In this document: in pieces, positions 27,536 through 37,604 of the stretch
How positions within the stretch are numbered: the first letter of the stretch is position 1
How the letters are laid out: the number at the start of each line of letters is the position of its first letter
Assembly (NCBI RefSeq): GCF_025353885.1
Contig: NZ_JANXNX010000005.1
Coordinates: 35,335-99,334, forward strand
Direction: 5' to 3'
DNA from: Sphingomonas sp.
GTDB taxonomy: Bacteria > Pseudomonadota > Alphaproteobacteria > Sphingomonadales > Sphingomonadaceae
DNA: 64,000 nucleotides
Notes under the pieces: generated by a model
What the model was told of the DNA's origin: nothing
What the model saw: the letters and a program-made list of their open reading frames with translations, nothing else
Database searches by the model: none
Made by a program: the position numbers and the translations under genes

Positions 27536-29911
27536 TCAGGAGGCAGACGCCGATCGTCCCGCCAGCGCGTCGCGCGCTGCCTCTGCCAGCTGCTTCACTG
27601 AAAATGGCTTGGGCAGGAATGCAACCCGGTCAATCTGGATCGATTTGCGCAACTGTTCCTCGGCATATCCCGACATGAACAGGATGGGCAGATCCGGAAA
27701 GCGTTCGCGGGCGTGGCGGACAAGGGTCGGGCCGTCCATTGTCGGCATCACGACGTCGGAAATCAGCAGGTCGATCGGCGTCCCCTGCCCCAGTATCTCG
27801 AGCGCCTCCTCGCCATGCGACGCCGTCAGCACGGTATAGCCATGCCGGGTCAGCGCGCGTTCGGCGACGGTCCGCACCATGTCCTCGTCCTCGACCACCA
27901 GGACGGTGCCATGCCCCCACAGGTCGGCGGGCTTTTCGACCCTGACCGGTGCGTCGACCGGCGCCAATTCCTCGGCCTTGTGAACGGGCAGGTAGATGAC
28001 GAAGCTGGTGCCGACCCCCTCCTTTGAATCGGCGAAGATAAAGCCATTCGACTGTTTGACGATGCCATAGACGGTCGACAGGCCCAGCCCAGTGCCCTTG
28101 CCGACCTCCTTGGTGGTAAAGAACGGCTCGAACACCTTGGACAGGATTTCAGGCGGGATGCCGGTGCCAGCGTCGCTCAGCCGCAGCGCCGTGTAGTCAG
28201 CGACCGGCATGATGTCGCTGCCCAGCTTGCGGACGTCGGCTGCGGATACGGCATAGGTCTGTAGCGTCACGGTGCCGCCGTTGGGCATGGCATCGCGCGC
28301 ATTGACCGCCAGGTTGACGATGACCTGTTCGAGCTGCCCCGGGTCGGCGCGCACCGACCCCAGGGCCCGCCCATGATTGACCGAAAGCGTCACCGTTTCA
28401 CCCAGCAGCCGCTGGAGCAGATGCGAAACCTCTGCGATGACGTCGGGCAGTTGCAGGATTTGCGGACGCAGCGTCTGTTGCCGCGAAAAAGCAAGCAATT
28501 GCCGCGTCAGCCCCGCCGCACGGTTCGAATTGATGCGGATCTGGGTGATGTCGTCGTAGTCGCTGTCGCCCGGCGTGTGGCGCATCAGCATCAGGTCGCA
28601 ATGGCCGATGATCGCGGTCAGGATATTATTGAAATCGTGCGCCACCCCGCCCGCCAGCTGGCCGACCGCCTGCATCTTGGTGGCCTGCGCAACTTCGCGC
28701 TTGAGACGCGATTCTTCGGTATTGTCCTTGAGGCTGAGCAGCACGGCCGCCTCGCCCAGCCCGCGGGCACCTGCCATCGTCAGCGCGACAGGCTCGTCGG
28801 GGCGATCGCGCAGCCGGACCGACAAATCACCCGAACTCGACTGTCCCGAGGCAAAGCGGCGGACGGCATCGGCAACCGCGGTCTTGTCGTCGCGAATGAC
28901 CAGGTCGCCAGGATAGACCGGGGTGGACCCCGCCGCGACATTGGCAGCGCGCACGAATGCCTGGTTCATGTAGAGGAACCGCCCGTCGCGGTCGGCGAGC
29001 GCAAGACCCAAAGGCAACATTGCCAGCAGTTTCTGCAGGGGCACGTCGGCACCCTCCCCCGCCCGCAAGCTGTCGTCGTCGATCAGAGCCACCAGTTGAG
29101 GCCCGTTCTCGACCTCGGTCTCGACCGGAATCGTGAACAGGCGCAGCGGGGTGCCGAGCGGTCCCTCCAGCTTGAAGCGCGTCTGTCCGTGGCTGTCTGA
29201 GGACAACAGGCTGGCCAGGTCGCGCCCCGCGATCGGAGCCTCTACGCGACCGGTGGCGCGCTTGATCATCGGGCGATTGGCAGCGCGGACACGGCCTTCG
29301 CTGCCGATCAGCGCCAGCATGACTCCCGCTTCGCCCATGCGGTCGCCCCAGACGCCGTCGATCACCTCCGACGGGTCGAACCGGGCAGCGGAGCCCGAAG
29401 CCGCGCTGAATCGCCAGATCAGGCAATCCTGTGCGGCGCCGGCGCGGACGATGTCGACATCGAGCACCCGCCCGTCGCGCCTGATGCCTGCTGCGTGGGC
29501 ATCGCCGTCCCGCCATGCCGAACGTCCGGCGGCGGTCAGCGCATTTACGCCTGCGCCATCGACGGGCAGGCCGGGCGGTGCCGCCGGCCCCCCGAACATC
29601 CGGTCGTGCGCGTCGTTGGTGCAGACCAGCCGCCCCTGCCGGTCGGTAATGGCGATAGCGGTGCCGCCCTGTTCGGCGGCCTCGCGCACCAGCGACCAGT
29701 CGACCGACTGCGCGTTTGTATCGGCTGCGGGCGGATAAAGCTGTCGGAACAGCAGCAACAGCGCCGCCGCGCAGACGATCGTGCCGCCGAACCCCGCCGC
29801 GATTGCCGCAGAACCCGTCGCATGCAGGATAGCCCACGCTGATAATATAGCGGCTGCGGCGACGATGGCACCGACTGCGCGATTGCGTTTCGATTGGCGT
29901 CGGTCAGCCAT
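27536..29911 (-). CDS. cckA: Cell-cycle hybrid histidine kinase CckA
   Basis: Top of the CckA-ChpT-CtrA phosphorelay controlling division, replication and surface structures in alphaproteobacteria. From the ATG at 29911 it has 791 aa. Order: two membrane helices (about 10-55), PAS-like sensor domains ([40 protein letters not shown]), the dimerisation domain with the characteristic [20 protein letters not shown] (phospho-His 425), an ATPase with [20 protein letters not shown] and [15 protein letters not shown], and a receiver domain ([30 protein letters not shown] with D719) ending in [13 protein letters not shown]. The upstream DUF2062 gene overlaps it by 8 bases and recA follows. Confidence 0.93.
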   Translation of the reverse strand: MADRRQSKRNRAVGAIVAAAAILSAWAILHATGSAAIAAGFGGTIVCAAALLLLFRQLYPPAADTNAQSVDWSLVREAAEQGGTAIAITDRQGRLVCTNDAHDRMFGGPAAPPGLPVDGAGVNALTAAGRSAWRDGDAHAAGIRRDGRVLDVDIVRAGAAQDCLIWRFSAASGSAARFDPSEVIDGVWGDRMGEAGVMLALIGSEGRVRAANRPMIKRATGRVEAPIAGRDLASLLSSDSHGQTRFKLEGPLGTPLRLFTIPVETEVENGPQLVALIDDDSLRAGEGADVPLQKLLAMLPLGLALADRDGRFLYMNQAFVRAANVAAGSTPVYPGDLVIRDDKTAVADAVRRFASGQSSSGDLSVRLRDRPDEPVALTMAGARGLGEAAVLLSLKDNTEESRLKREVAQATKMQAVGQLAGGVAHDFNNILTAIIGHCDLMLMRHTPGDSDYDDITQIRINSNRAAGLTRQLLAFSRQQTLRPQILQLPDVIAEVSHLLQRLLGETVTLSVNHGRALGSVRADPGQLEQVIVNLAVNARDAMPNGGTVTLQTYAVSAADVRKLGSDIMPVADYTALRLSDAGTGIPPEILSKVFEPFFTTKEVGKGTGLGLSTVYGIVKQSNGFIFADSKEGVGTSFVIYLPVHKAEELAPVDAPVRVEKPADLWGHGTVLVVEDEDMVRTVAERALTRHGYTVLTASHGEEALEILGQGTPIDLLISDVVMPTMDGPTLVRHARERFPDLPILFMSGYAEEQLRKSIQIDRVAFLPKPFSVKQLAEAARDALAGRSASAS

Positions 29912-30500
29912 TCTTCGGCCCGGCCCCACCAGCCATGATCGGGCCGCGATCGTGCCGGCCCCGCCATTTGCGCGCCATCCGGAACCGCCAGATTAGGCTG
30001 ACAAGAACGTAACCGACCACGCCGGCGGCAATGGCGAGCACGACGCTGCCCAGCGCGATCTCGCCCGACGTCTTCAGGACGACACTCAGCCAGCCGTGGA
30101 CCGAACTGCCCGCCTGCGCTGCGACGTGCACGGCCGGGTTGATGTGGTTCAAGCCGATCAGAAACCGGCCGATCGAACGTTCAAGGGGAAAGATGACGAT
30201 CCATGTAATAGGGTTCGACACGACCGTCGTGCCCGCCGCGATCAGCACATTTGCACGGAGCGGGATGGCGAGGAGAGCCGCGATGATCGTGTGGGCAAAG
30301 GGCACGGCAAGCCCGGCGAACAGGCCCAGCGCAACGCCACGCGGCACCGACCGCCGGTTCAACCGCCACAGACCGTTATTGAGCAGATGGGGCGCGAACG
30401 GGGCCAGCCAGCGATTGGCGGCGATCGTCTCGCGAGTCGGCAAATGGCCATGCAGCCAGGTCCCGGCCCTCGCGAAAAAGGGCGGCGGGGGCGTCGTCAC
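29904..30500 (-). CDS. DUF2062 membrane protein
   Basis: Uncharacterised inner-membrane protein of 198 aa. The start is GTG at 30500, overlapping the smpB stop as GTGA. Family hallmarks are [36 protein letters not shown] and [20 protein letters not shown]. At least three hydrophobic segments are visible, the last near [20 protein letters not shown], and a positively charged tail ([10 protein letters not shown]). It sits between smpB and cckA with overlaps on both sides. Function unknown; some DUF2062 proteins sit beside sugar transferases, which is not the case here. Confidence 0.88.
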   Translation of the reverse strand: MTTPPPPFFARAGTWLHGHLPTRETIAANRWLAPFAPHLLNNGLWRLNRRSVPRGVALGLFAGLAVPFAHTIIAALLAIPLRANVLIAAGTTVVSNPITWIVIFPLERSIGRFLIGLNHINPAVHVAAQAGSSVHGWLSVVLKTSGEIALGSVVLAIAAGVVGYVLVSLIWRFRMARKWRGRHDRGPIMAGGAGPKNG

Positions 30501-30979
30501 CCCTTGTCCCGAAGGATGCGCGCCGCATCGCGTTTCCAGTCCTTTTCCTTTTCGTACTCGCGCTTGTCCTGATGCTGGCGACCCTTGGCCAGCGCCAGTT
30601 CGATCTTGGCCCGGCCCCGGCTGTTGAAATAGATCGACAGCGGGACCAGCGTCATCCCCTTGCGCGAGACGGCGTTGTATAATTTGGTGATCTCGCGTTC
30701 GTGCAACAGCAATTTGCGCGGGCGTTTCGGCTCGTGGTTTTCGCGGTTGCCGTGGCTGAACTCGGGGATAGTCGAATTCACCAGCCAGACGGTCTCGTTC
30801 TTCACCTCGGCATAGCTTTCGGCGATCGACCCCTCGCCAAAGCGCAGCGACTTGACCTCGGTGCCGGTCAGCATGATGCCCGCCTCGACGGTGCTTTCGA
30901 TGGCATAGTCATACCGCGCGCGCCGGTTTTCGGCGACGGTCTTCACCTTGTCGAATTCGGGATGACGGGGCCGTGCCAT
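30497..30979 (-). CDS. smpB: SsrA-binding protein SmpB
   Basis: Partner of tmRNA in rescuing stalled ribosomes. It has 160 aa. Motifs: [70 protein letters not shown] and the C-terminal [20 protein letters not shown] tail that enters the A site. The ATG overlaps the dapA stop as ATGA. No tmRNA gene was seen in the window. Confidence 0.97.
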   Translation of the reverse strand: MARPRHPEFDKVKTVAENRRARYDYAIESTVEAGIMLTGTEVKSLRFGEGSIAESYAEVKNETVWLVNSTIPEFSHGNRENHEPKRPRKLLLHEREITKLYNAVSRKGMTLVPLSIYFNSRGRAKIELALAKGRQHQDKREYEKEKDWKRDAARILRDKG

Positions 30980-31854
30980 CAGACCAGGCCGGCCGCCTCC
31001 AGCGCGGCGTCGACGGCACGGCGCGATGCTTCCGACGGGGGAGTCATCGGCAGGCGCAGTTCAGCACTCACTTTACCGAAGACCCTGCTGAGGGCGTATT
31101 TGACTGGACCGGGCGATGCATCGCTGAACAACGCGGAATGAAGCGGAAAGAGCCGGTCGTTGATGGCAAGCGCGGATTTCCAGTCGCCGCTTGCGCAGGC
31201 CGCCTGGAATTCGGCACATAATCTAGGTGCGACGTTGGCGGTGACCGAAATACAGCCGACACCACCGCTGGCGTTAAAGGCGAGTGCGGTTTCGTCATTG
31301 CCCGACAGCTGGATAAAATGGTCGCCACAACCCAGCCGTTGCGCGGTGACACGGCCCAGCACGCCGCTGGCGTCCTTGATGCCGACGACGGTGGGCAGTT
31401 CGCTGAGGCGCGCCATCGTTTCGGGCAGGATGTCGGTGACGGTTCGCCCGGGAACATTATAGACGATGATCGGCAGGTCGCTGTGCTGCGTCAGATGTTC
31501 GTAATGCGCAAAAATGCCGTCCTGGTTGGGGCGGTTGTAGTAAGGGGCCACGACCAGTGCGGCATCGGCGCCGGCCTTGGCGGCAAAGGCCATGTGGCGG
31601 ACGGCAGTGGCGGTATCGTTCGACCCGCAGCCCGCGATGACGGGCACGCGACCCGCCGCCACTTCGATGCACAGTTCGATGACGCGGTAATGTTCTTCGT
31701 AGGACAGGGTGGCACTTTCGCCGGTCGTGCCACAGGGAACGAGCGCGTCGGTGCCACTGGCGATCTGCCAGTCCACGAATTCGTGAAAGGCGGCCTCATC
31801 GAGCTTACCGTCACGAAAAGGCGTCACCAGTGCCGGAATCGAGCCGGAAAACAT
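30979..31854 (-). CDS. dapA: 4-hydroxy-tetrahydrodipicolinate synthase
   Basis: First committed step to lysine and meso-diaminopimelate, condensing pyruvate with aspartate semialdehyde. It has 291 aa. TIM-barrel motifs: [53 protein letters not shown] with the catalytic Tyr 132, and [10 protein letters not shown] with the Schiff-base Lys 160. The ATG at 31854 faces the lytic transglycosylase gene across a short divergent region with a palindrome (31900-31914). It leads the dapA-smpB-DUF2062-cckA-recA chain. Confidence 0.97.
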   Translation of the reverse strand: MFSGSIPALVTPFRDGKLDEAAFHEFVDWQIASGTDALVPCGTTGESATLSYEEHYRVIELCIEVAAGRVPVIAGCGSNDTATAVRHMAFAAKAGADAALVVAPYYNRPNQDGIFAHYEHLTQHSDLPIIVYNVPGRTVTDILPETMARLSELPTVVGIKDASGVLGRVTAQRLGCGDHFIQLSGNDETALAFNASGGVGCISVTANVAPRLCAEFQAACASGDWKSALAINDRLFPLHSALFSDASPGPVKYALSRVFGKVSAELRLPMTPPSEASRRAVDAALEAAGLV

Positions 31855-31899
31855 CGCATTAATCCTTCACCAAACTGCGGCCACGCGGCATAAGCGCAA

Positions 31900-31914
31900 T
31901 CATGATGATCATGA
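31900..31914. promoter_or_regulatory. 15-bp palindrome between dapA and the lytic transglycosylase gene
   Basis: TCATGAT-G-ATCATGA is a perfect inverted repeat centred on one base in the divergent intergenic space, 46 bases before dapA and 69 before the other gene. It could be an operator for either. No regulator is recognised. Confidence 0.35.
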
Positions 31915-31982
31915 AGCCGTATTCGCAAGCGCCCTATTATCGGCACCCGTATTCAGCGCCTGATAAGGATGCGTGTGGCAGA

Positions 31983-33965
31983 ATGTCCAGCATGACGAAG
32001 ATAATTGCCACAGGAATGGTTTCGACGATTGCGCTGTTCGCGGCTTTTCCGGCGGCGGCACAGGATTTGATGGCCCCGCCCCCGCCGCGTTCGTTCGTTG
32101 CACCGAGCAACGCGGGCCTGTCCGATGCGCTGGCGCAGTGGATGGCGATCCGCCAGTCGGAGTCGTTGCCGTTTTCGTCCTATGCCGACTTCCTGCTGCG
32201 CCATCCCGGCTGGCCCGGAGAGGCAGCGCTTCGCAAGGTAGCGGAGCGCCAGTTGCGGCCTGACAGTGTGTCTCCGTCGCAGGTGCTCGCGTATTTCGCG
32301 CGTTACCCGGCGCAGTCCCCTTCTGCCGCCCTGCGCTATGCCGAGGCGCTGGAGTCTACCGGACAGCGCGATGCGGCCCGCGACATGGCGCGGCGGGCCT
32401 GGACGACCGGGCCATTGTCGCTTGACGACGAACAGCGGTTGCTGGCGCGCTTCGCCGGTGCCTTGACACAGCAGGACCAGGACCAGCGCACCGACCGGCT
32501 GCTATGGGCACGCTCGACGGCCAATGCGTCGCGGCAGATGGCGCTGTCCTCGCCCATCCGCCAGCCGATCTTCGACGCGCGGATTGCGATGCAGGGCCGG
32601 ACGCCCGATGCATTTACCAAAGTCTCGCTGACGTCGGACAGCGCGCGGGGCGACGCCGGCTATCTCGCTGATCGGGCGAACTGGCTGCGGGCAACTGGGC
32701 AGGAGTTTGCCGCCCGCGCGCTGCTCGCGGCGCCGCGCCGCCTGACTTATACGCCGCTCGACCCCGACCGCTGGCTCGACACGCTTTACAGCTTTGCCAA
32801 GGGCGCGGCCGATGCCGGGTCATGGCAGGTCGCTTACGACATTGCGCGGCAGGTCGACGACACTTACCCAGCAGGCACCGTGATCCGCGACCGCCCGTTG
32901 AGCGAGCGCGACGACTATACCAATCTGACGTGGCTGGCGGGGACCGCGGCGCTAAATCGCCTCGGCCGTCCTGCCGATGCGATCGCGCTGTTCGACAAAT
33001 ATTCGCAGGCCGCGCGGTCGCCGCAGACGCAGGTCAAAGGCATCTACTGGGCCGGGCGCGCCGCCGAAGCCGCCGGACGTCGCAGCGAAGCCGATGGCTA
33101 TTACCGCCGCGCCGCCGCTTATTTCGACCAATTCTATGGTCAGCTTGCCAACGAACGGCTGGGCACGGCACTCACCATCCCCCCCGTCACGCGCACCATC
33201 GAAATTTCCGCCAACGAGCGCGATGCTTTTTTCGGGCGCGAGATCGTGCGCGCGGCCAGCTATCTCGGGTCAAGCGGCGACTGGGCCAGCCAGAGCCTGT
33301 TCGTCCGCGCCATTGCCGCCGCAGCAGAAACCGACAAGGATCATGTGCTGGCATCCGAGCTGGCCGTCCGCATCAACCGCCCCGACCTTGGCGTGATGGT
33401 GGGACGCAGCGCGGGAATTAACGGCCTGCGTGACTATGTCCGCACGGGCTTTCCCATCGTGCCCGTGACGCCTGAGAACCAGCCAAGTTGGACGATGATC
33501 CACGCCATCGCCCGACAGGAAAGCCAATTCGACCGCAAGATCGTCAGCCGGGCGGGCGCTCGCGGCCTGATGCAGTTGATGCCCGGCACGGCCCGCGATG
33601 TCGCTGGCAAGACCGGCGTTGCCTATAATGCCGCCAGCCTCGACGACCCCACCTTCAATGCCTCGCTCGGGTCATGGTATTTCGGGCGGCTGATGGATCG
33701 CTACAGCGGTAATTATGTGCTGTCGGTCGCGGCCTATAACGCCGGTGCCGGGAACGTGAACAAATGGTTGGCGGCAAACGGAGATCCGCGCGCGCCGGGG
33801 GCCGACGTGCTGGCATGGATCGAGGCCATTCCGTTCAAGGAAACCCGCGACTATGTCCAGCGGGTCCTGGAAAACGCTGTGGTTTATGACCTGCTGAACC
33901 CGCGCGCAGGTTCTGCCAGGCGCAATCCGCTGTCCACCTATCTCGGCAAGTCGAACCCCGGTTGA
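31983..33965 (+). CDS. Soluble lytic murein transglycosylase (Slt family)
   Basis: Cleaves peptidoglycan glycan strands with 1,6-anhydro product in the periplasm. From the ATG at 31983 it has 660 aa; ATG 31992 is a near alternative and the frame back to 31902 adds an unlikely stretch. A signal peptide ends AAFPAAAQ. A long superhelical region of short helical repeats (about 60-490) precedes the catalytic domain: AIARQESQFDRKIVSRAGAR with catalytic Glu 513, GLMQLMPGTARDVAG, and YVLSVAAYNAGAGNVNKWL. The stop overlaps the greB start as TTGA. Confidence 0.93.
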   Translation: MSSMTKIIATGMVSTIALFAAFPAAAQDLMAPPPPRSFVAPSNAGLSDALAQWMAIRQSESLPFSSYADFLLRHPGWPGEAALRKVAERQLRPDSVSPSQVLAYFARYPAQSPSAALRYAEALESTGQRDAARDMARRAWTTGPLSLDDEQRLLARFAGALTQQDQDQRTDRLLWARSTANASRQMALSSPIRQPIFDARIAMQGRTPDAFTKVSLTSDSARGDAGYLADRANWLRATGQEFAARALLAAPRRLTYTPLDPDRWLDTLYSFAKGAADAGSWQVAYDIARQVDDTYPAGTVIRDRPLSERDDYTNLTWLAGTAALNRLGRPADAIALFDKYSQAARSPQTQVKGIYWAGRAAEAAGRRSEADGYYRRAAAYFDQFYGQLANERLGTALTIPPVTRTIEISANERDAFFGREIVRAASYLGSSGDWASQSLFVRAIAAAAETDKDHVLASELAVRINRPDLGVMVGRSAGINGLRDYVRTGFPIVPVTPENQPSWTMIHAIARQESQFDRKIVSRAGARGLMQLMPGTARDVAGKTGVAYNAASLDDPTFNASLGSWYFGRLMDRYSGNYVLSVAAYNAGAGNVNKWLAANGDPRAPGADVLAWIEAIPFKETRDYVQRVLENAVVYDLLNPRAGSARRNPLSTYLGKSNPG

Positions 33966-34525
33966 CCGAACGCAGCAACCCGATAACGCCCGCTGGATTT
34001 GCCGCGATGCAGGCCGAATATCACCAGTTGATGAGCATCGACCGCCCCGCCATCGTCGAAATTGTCAGCTGGGCCGCCGGGAACGGTGACCGATCGGAAA
34101 ACGGCGACTATATTTATGGCCGCCAGAAACTGCGCGACATCGATCGCCGCGCCGGTTTTCTGGCCCGTCGCATGAAGGCCGCGCAGGTGATCGATCCAGT
34201 GCACCAAGAAAACCGCACCCGCATCTGGTTCGGCGCGACGGTCACTATTGTTGATCCGGAAAACAATCAACGCACCCTGACACTGACCGGCGATGACGAA
34301 AGCAATGCCAGCGCGGGTCAGATCGGCTGGTCCTCCCCCATCGCCCGCGCCCTTCGCGGGGCTGCAATCGGCGACCTCAAACGGGTGCAACTCCCCGGCG
34401 GCGAGGTCGAATATGAAGTCGTCGCGATCGGTTACCCGAACGCAGCCTTTGCCAGCGCCAGTACTTCGGGGTCCGCATCGACGGGCTTCATATCGACCCC
34501 CGCCTCCAGTCGGTCCGCCACATAG
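33962..34525 (+). CDS. greB: Transcription elongation factor GreB with run-on C-terminus
   Basis: Stimulates transcript cleavage in backtracked RNA polymerase. The start is TTG at 33962, overlapping the preceding stop as TTGA. The coiled-coil tip is intact (GNGDRSENGDYIYGRQKLRD, with the acidic pair), and the C-terminal FKBP-like domain ends around VEYEVVAIGYP (residue 158), where GreB proteins normally stop. The last 28 residues are Ser/Thr/Ala-rich and are read antisense to the end of ppk2, so the natural stop appears lost. GreA is at 60351. A YP-type end followed by new sequence is the odd feature. Confidence 0.9.
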   Translation: MTERSNPITPAGFAAMQAEYHQLMSIDRPAIVEIVSWAAGNGDRSENGDYIYGRQKLRDIDRRAGFLARRMKAAQVIDPVHQENRTRIWFGATVTIVDPENNQRTLTLTGDDESNASAGQIGWSSPIARALRGAAIGDLKRVQLPGGEVEYEVVAIGYPNAAFASASTSGSASTGFISTPASSRSAT

Positions 34526-35202
34526 GTCATTACCGCGATCCGGGCAGACTTCTTGTCATTCGCGTCAACGACTTTCCATGGAGCCCAGCGCGTATCGGTG
34601 CGCTCGAACATCGTGTGATAGGCCTTTAGATAATCGTCACGCCGCGCCCGGTTGCGATAATCGTCCTTGCCGGTTTTCCAGCGTTTCCAGTGACAGTCGA
34701 GCCGATCCTTGAAGCGGCGGTCCTGCTCCTTCTGGGTGATGTGCATGAACAGTTTGATCAGCGTGACGCCGTTGTCCTTCTGCTGCGCCTCGAACTCGTT
34801 GATCTCGTCATAGGCGCGCTTCCATTCGGTCTCGGTGCAAAAACCCTCGACCCGTTCGACCAGCACGCGTCCGTACCAGGTCCGGTCGAAGATGTTGATT
34901 TCGCCCTTTGCCGGAAGCCCCTTCCAGAACCGCCACAGGAAGTGCCGCTCGCGCTCCTCGGCGGTCGGGGCACCGATCGGCCAGACCTCATACCAGCGCG
35001 GATCCCACGACGCCGTAAGCCGAGCGATCGCGCCGCCCTTACCGCTCGCATCCCATCCCTCGAAAGCGATGATCGCAGTCCTGCCATGGTTGATATACGC
35101 CGCCTGTATTCGCGCCAACCGTTCGGTCAGCGCCTTAAGGTCGTCGCCATAGTCGCCGTCGTAATCGGCGCCCTTTTCAAAGTCGGCGAGGTCAATAGCC
35201 AT
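34432..35202 (-). CDS. Polyphosphate kinase 2 family protein
   Basis: Transfers phosphate between polyphosphate and nucleotides; direction and nucleotide preference are not decided here. It has 256 aa. PPK2 landmarks: Walker A-like AFEGWDASGKGGAIARLT, DPRWYEVWPIGAPTAEERERH, FLWRFWKGLPAKGEINIFDR and TWYGRVLVERVEGF (lid and Walker B region), then KEQDRRFKDRL and TDTRWAPWKVVDANDKKSAR. It has one domain, so it is class I- or III-like in size. The 3' end overlaps greB by 94 bases; parE ends 24 bases upstream. Confidence 0.93.
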   Translation of the reverse strand: MAIDLADFEKGADYDGDYGDDLKALTERLARIQAAYINHGRTAIIAFEGWDASGKGGAIARLTASWDPRWYEVWPIGAPTAEERERHFLWRFWKGLPAKGEINIFDRTWYGRVLVERVEGFCTETEWKRAYDEINEFEAQQKDNGVTLIKLFMHITQKEQDRRFKDRLDCHWKRWKTGKDDYRNRARRDDYLKAYHTMFERTDTRWAPWKVVDANDKKSARIAVMTYVADRLEAGVDMKPVDADPEVLALAKAAFG

Positions 35203-35226
35203 CTGGCGAGGTTAGCGCGGAAGGGG

Positions 35227-35544
35227 TTAAGGTTCTATAGACCTTTGTTGGTTCCTCAAACGACCGGGCACATTCATCGCGGAATGAAGAATACGGATGA
35301 CCGCAACTGTTCGACCGTCGAAATCATATAGCACACGATGGCTACGATAGATAAGCTCCCTAAGCCGAGGCTTTACGCCTTCGAACACCGGCCCAGACTC
35401 GGGATATTGCACGAGCCGAAGCAGCGCCACATCAAGACCGTCTACATAATCCTGAGCAACTTTGCGCCCGAACCGCTCGATACTGAAAGCGTAAATGTCC
35501 GCGATGTCGAGACTGGCTTCCGCCCGAATTTCAATTTCAAACAT
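35227..35544 (-). CDS. parE: ParE-family toxin
   Basis: Type II toxin of the RelE/ParE superfamily; ParE members poison DNA gyrase. It has 105 aa. Motifs: EIRAEASLDIADIYAFS at the N-terminus, GPVFEGVKPRLRELIYRSHR and VLYDFDGRTVAVIRILHSAM, the usual RELIYRSHRVLY...ILH core. The ATG lies 7 bases inside the end of the antitoxin gene, so antitoxin is translated first. The symbol denotes family, not a proven ortholog. It sits between ppk2 and ettA. Confidence 0.88.
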   Translation of the reverse strand: MFEIEIRAEASLDIADIYAFSIERFGRKVAQDYVDGLDVALLRLVQYPESGPVFEGVKPRLRELIYRSHRVLYDFDGRTVAVIRILHSAMNVPGRLRNQQRSIEP

Positions 35545-35785
35545 CTTTCACGTGATATTCGGCCACCACGTCTCGAATAACCTGCGAAGGGGTACGCGGG
35601 TCGATCGGAGACGCTCGCCCCTTGTCGACTTCAGCCTGTAGCCAAGCCAGTTCTCCCGCCTCATCCTGATCCCGCCGCACCAGATCGCGAATGTAATCGC
35701 TGGTGCTTGCATAACGACCATCGGCTACCCGCTGGTCAGCCCAATTTTTTAATCCGTCCGGAACGGAGATGTTCATCTGTGCCAT
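35537..35785 (-). CDS. parD: ParD-family antitoxin (ribbon-helix-helix)
   Basis: Antitoxin and probable autorepressor of the pair. It has 82 aa. The RHH DNA-binding domain is MNISVPDGLKNWADQRV followed by GRYASTSDYIRDLVRRDQ; the C-terminal half (VDKGRASPIDPRTPSQVI) would wrap the toxin. It overlaps parE by 8 bases. The 37-base gap to ettA is short for a separate promoter, so read-through from ettA is possible. Confidence 0.9.
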   Translation of the reverse strand: MAQMNISVPDGLKNWADQRVADGRYASTSDYIRDLVRRDQDEAGELAWLQAEVDKGRASPIDPRTPSQVIRDVVAEYHVKDV

Positions 35786-35822
35786 TCGGAGAAACTACCA
35801 ATCCGCACGGATTTGCGCAAGC

Positions 35823-37502
35823 CTACCGCGTCAGCTTCTTATAAGCCAACCGTGTCGGCCGATCCGCAGCGGCACCCAACCGCCGCCGCTTGTCCTCTTC
35901 GTAGGATTCAAAGTTCCCTTCGAACCACTCGACATGCGAATCCCCCTCGAACGCGAGGATATGCGTCGCCAGGCGATCGAGGAAGAAGCGGTCATGGGAA
36001 ATAACCACCGCGCAACCGGCAAAGGACTCCAGCGCCTCTTCCAGTGCCCGCAGTGTCTCGACGTCGAGATCGTTGGTCGGTTCATCGAGCAGCAGCACGT
36101 TGCCGCCCGCCGCCAACATCTTGGCCATGTGAACCCGGTTGCGCTCACCGCCGGACAGTTCGCCGACCTTCTTCTGCTGGTCGGTGCCCTTGAAATTAAA
36201 CGCGCCGACATAGGCCCGCGTGTTCACCTCATGCTTGCCGAAATAGAACCGGTCGTTCCCGCCCGATACTTCCTGCCAGACGGTATGCGTGGGATCGAGG
36301 TCATCGCGGCTCTGGTCGACGAAGCCGAGCTTTACCGTCGTCCCGATCTTGATCGTCCCGGCATCGGGTTTTTCCTGTCCCGTAATCAGCTTGAACAGCG
36401 TCGATTTACCCGCACCGTTCGGCCCGATGACGCCGACGATCCCGCCCGGCGGCAGCGTGAAGTTCAAATTCTCGAACAGCAGTTTGTCGCCATAGGATTT
36501 GCTTAAGCCCTCGGCGTCGATGACGTTGCCGCCCAACCGCTCAGGGATCTGGATCAAGATCTGCGCGCCGCCCGGACGACGATCCGCCTGCTTTTCAACC
36601 AGCTCGTCGAACGCCCGGATACGCGCCTTGGACTTGGTCTGGCGGGCCTTGGGCGACTGGCGAATCCACTGGAGCTCTTCCTTGATGGCTTTCTGACGGC
36701 CCTCGTCTTCGCGGTCTTCCTGCTCCATCCGCTTGGCCTTGGATTCGAGCCATGCCGAATAATTGCCTTCAAACGGCAGCCCGCGCCCGCGATCGATTTC
36801 GAGCACCCAGCCGACGACGTTATCCAGGAAATAACGATCATGGGTGACGAGGATCACGTTGCCCGCATATTCGATCAGGTGATTTTCCAGCCACGACACG
36901 CTTTCGGCATCGAGATGGTTGGTCGGCTCATCCAGCAGCAGGATTTCAGGCTTTTCGAGCAGCAACCGGCACAGCGCGACACGACGTCGTTCACCACCTG
37001 ACAGATTATCCACCAGCGCATCGCCGGGCGGGCACCGCAATGCCTCCATCGCGATTTCCAGCTGGTTATCCAGGGTCCAGCCATCGACCACGTCGATCTT
37101 TTCCTGCAACTCGCCCATTTCGGCCAGCAGCGCGTCGAAGTCCGCATCTTCGGGCGGATCGCCCATCAGGTTGGAGATTTCGTTGAACCGATCCATCATG
37201 TCGGCGACATCGCGGACGCCGTCCATCACGTTTTCACGGACGTTCTTCTTGGGGTTCAGGCGGGGCTCCTGCTCCAGATAGCCGACACGAATGCCCTCGC
37301 CCGCCCACGCCTCGCCATTGAATTCGGTGTCATAGCCCGCGATGATCTTCATCAGCGTGGACTTACCCGCGCCGTTCACACCGATGATGGCGATCTTTGT
37401 GCCCGGCAGGAACTGCAGGTTCACGTTGTTCAGGATCGGCTTGGCGGCACCGGGAAAGGTCTTGGTCAGACCCTTCATGACATAGGAATATTGCACGGCC
37501 AT
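35823..37502 (-). CDS. ettA: Energy-dependent translational throttle protein EttA (ABC-F)
   Basis: ABC-F ATPase that acts in the ribosomal E site and gates entry into elongation. The ATG at 37502 (MAVQYSYVMKGLTKTFPGA) gives 559 aa, the usual length; the upstream extension to 37613 overlaps the divergent peptidase gene. There are two ATPase domains: GVNGAGKST with LSGGERRRVALCRLLL and LLLDEPTNHLDAES, and GPNGAGKST with LSGGERNRVHMAK and LLLDEPTNDLDVET. The linker (KAIKEELQWIRQSPKARQTK) is the P-site tRNA interaction motif and EttA arm region is present. No membrane domain. Confidence 0.96.
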   Translation of the reverse strand: MAVQYSYVMKGLTKTFPGAAKPILNNVNLQFLPGTKIAIIGVNGAGKSTLMKIIAGYDTEFNGEAWAGEGIRVGYLEQEPRLNPKKNVRENVMDGVRDVADMMDRFNEISNLMGDPPEDADFDALLAEMGELQEKIDVVDGWTLDNQLEIAMEALRCPPGDALVDNLSGGERRRVALCRLLLEKPEILLLDEPTNHLDAESVSWLENHLIEYAGNVILVTHDRYFLDNVVGWVLEIDRGRGLPFEGNYSAWLESKAKRMEQEDREDEGRQKAIKEELQWIRQSPKARQTKSKARIRAFDELVEKQADRRPGGAQILIQIPERLGGNVIDAEGLSKSYGDKLLFENLNFTLPPGGIVGVIGPNGAGKSTLFKLITGQEKPDAGTIKIGTTVKLGFVDQSRDDLDPTHTVWQEVSGGNDRFYFGKHEVNTRAYVGAFNFKGTDQQKKVGELSGGERNRVHMAKMLAAGGNVLLLDEPTNDLDVETLRALEEALESFAGCAVVISHDRFFLDRLATHILAFEGDSHVEWFEGNFESYEEDKRRRLGAAADRPTRLAYKKLTR

Positions 37503-37604
37503 CGGGGTCGGTTCTCTTGCGGTTCGAGTGGTTTGATTTCGCGCAGCCGTTAGCCGGAGACGAACATATTGGCAAACAAATGGGAACGCGGGTAGCCTTT
37601 GTCC

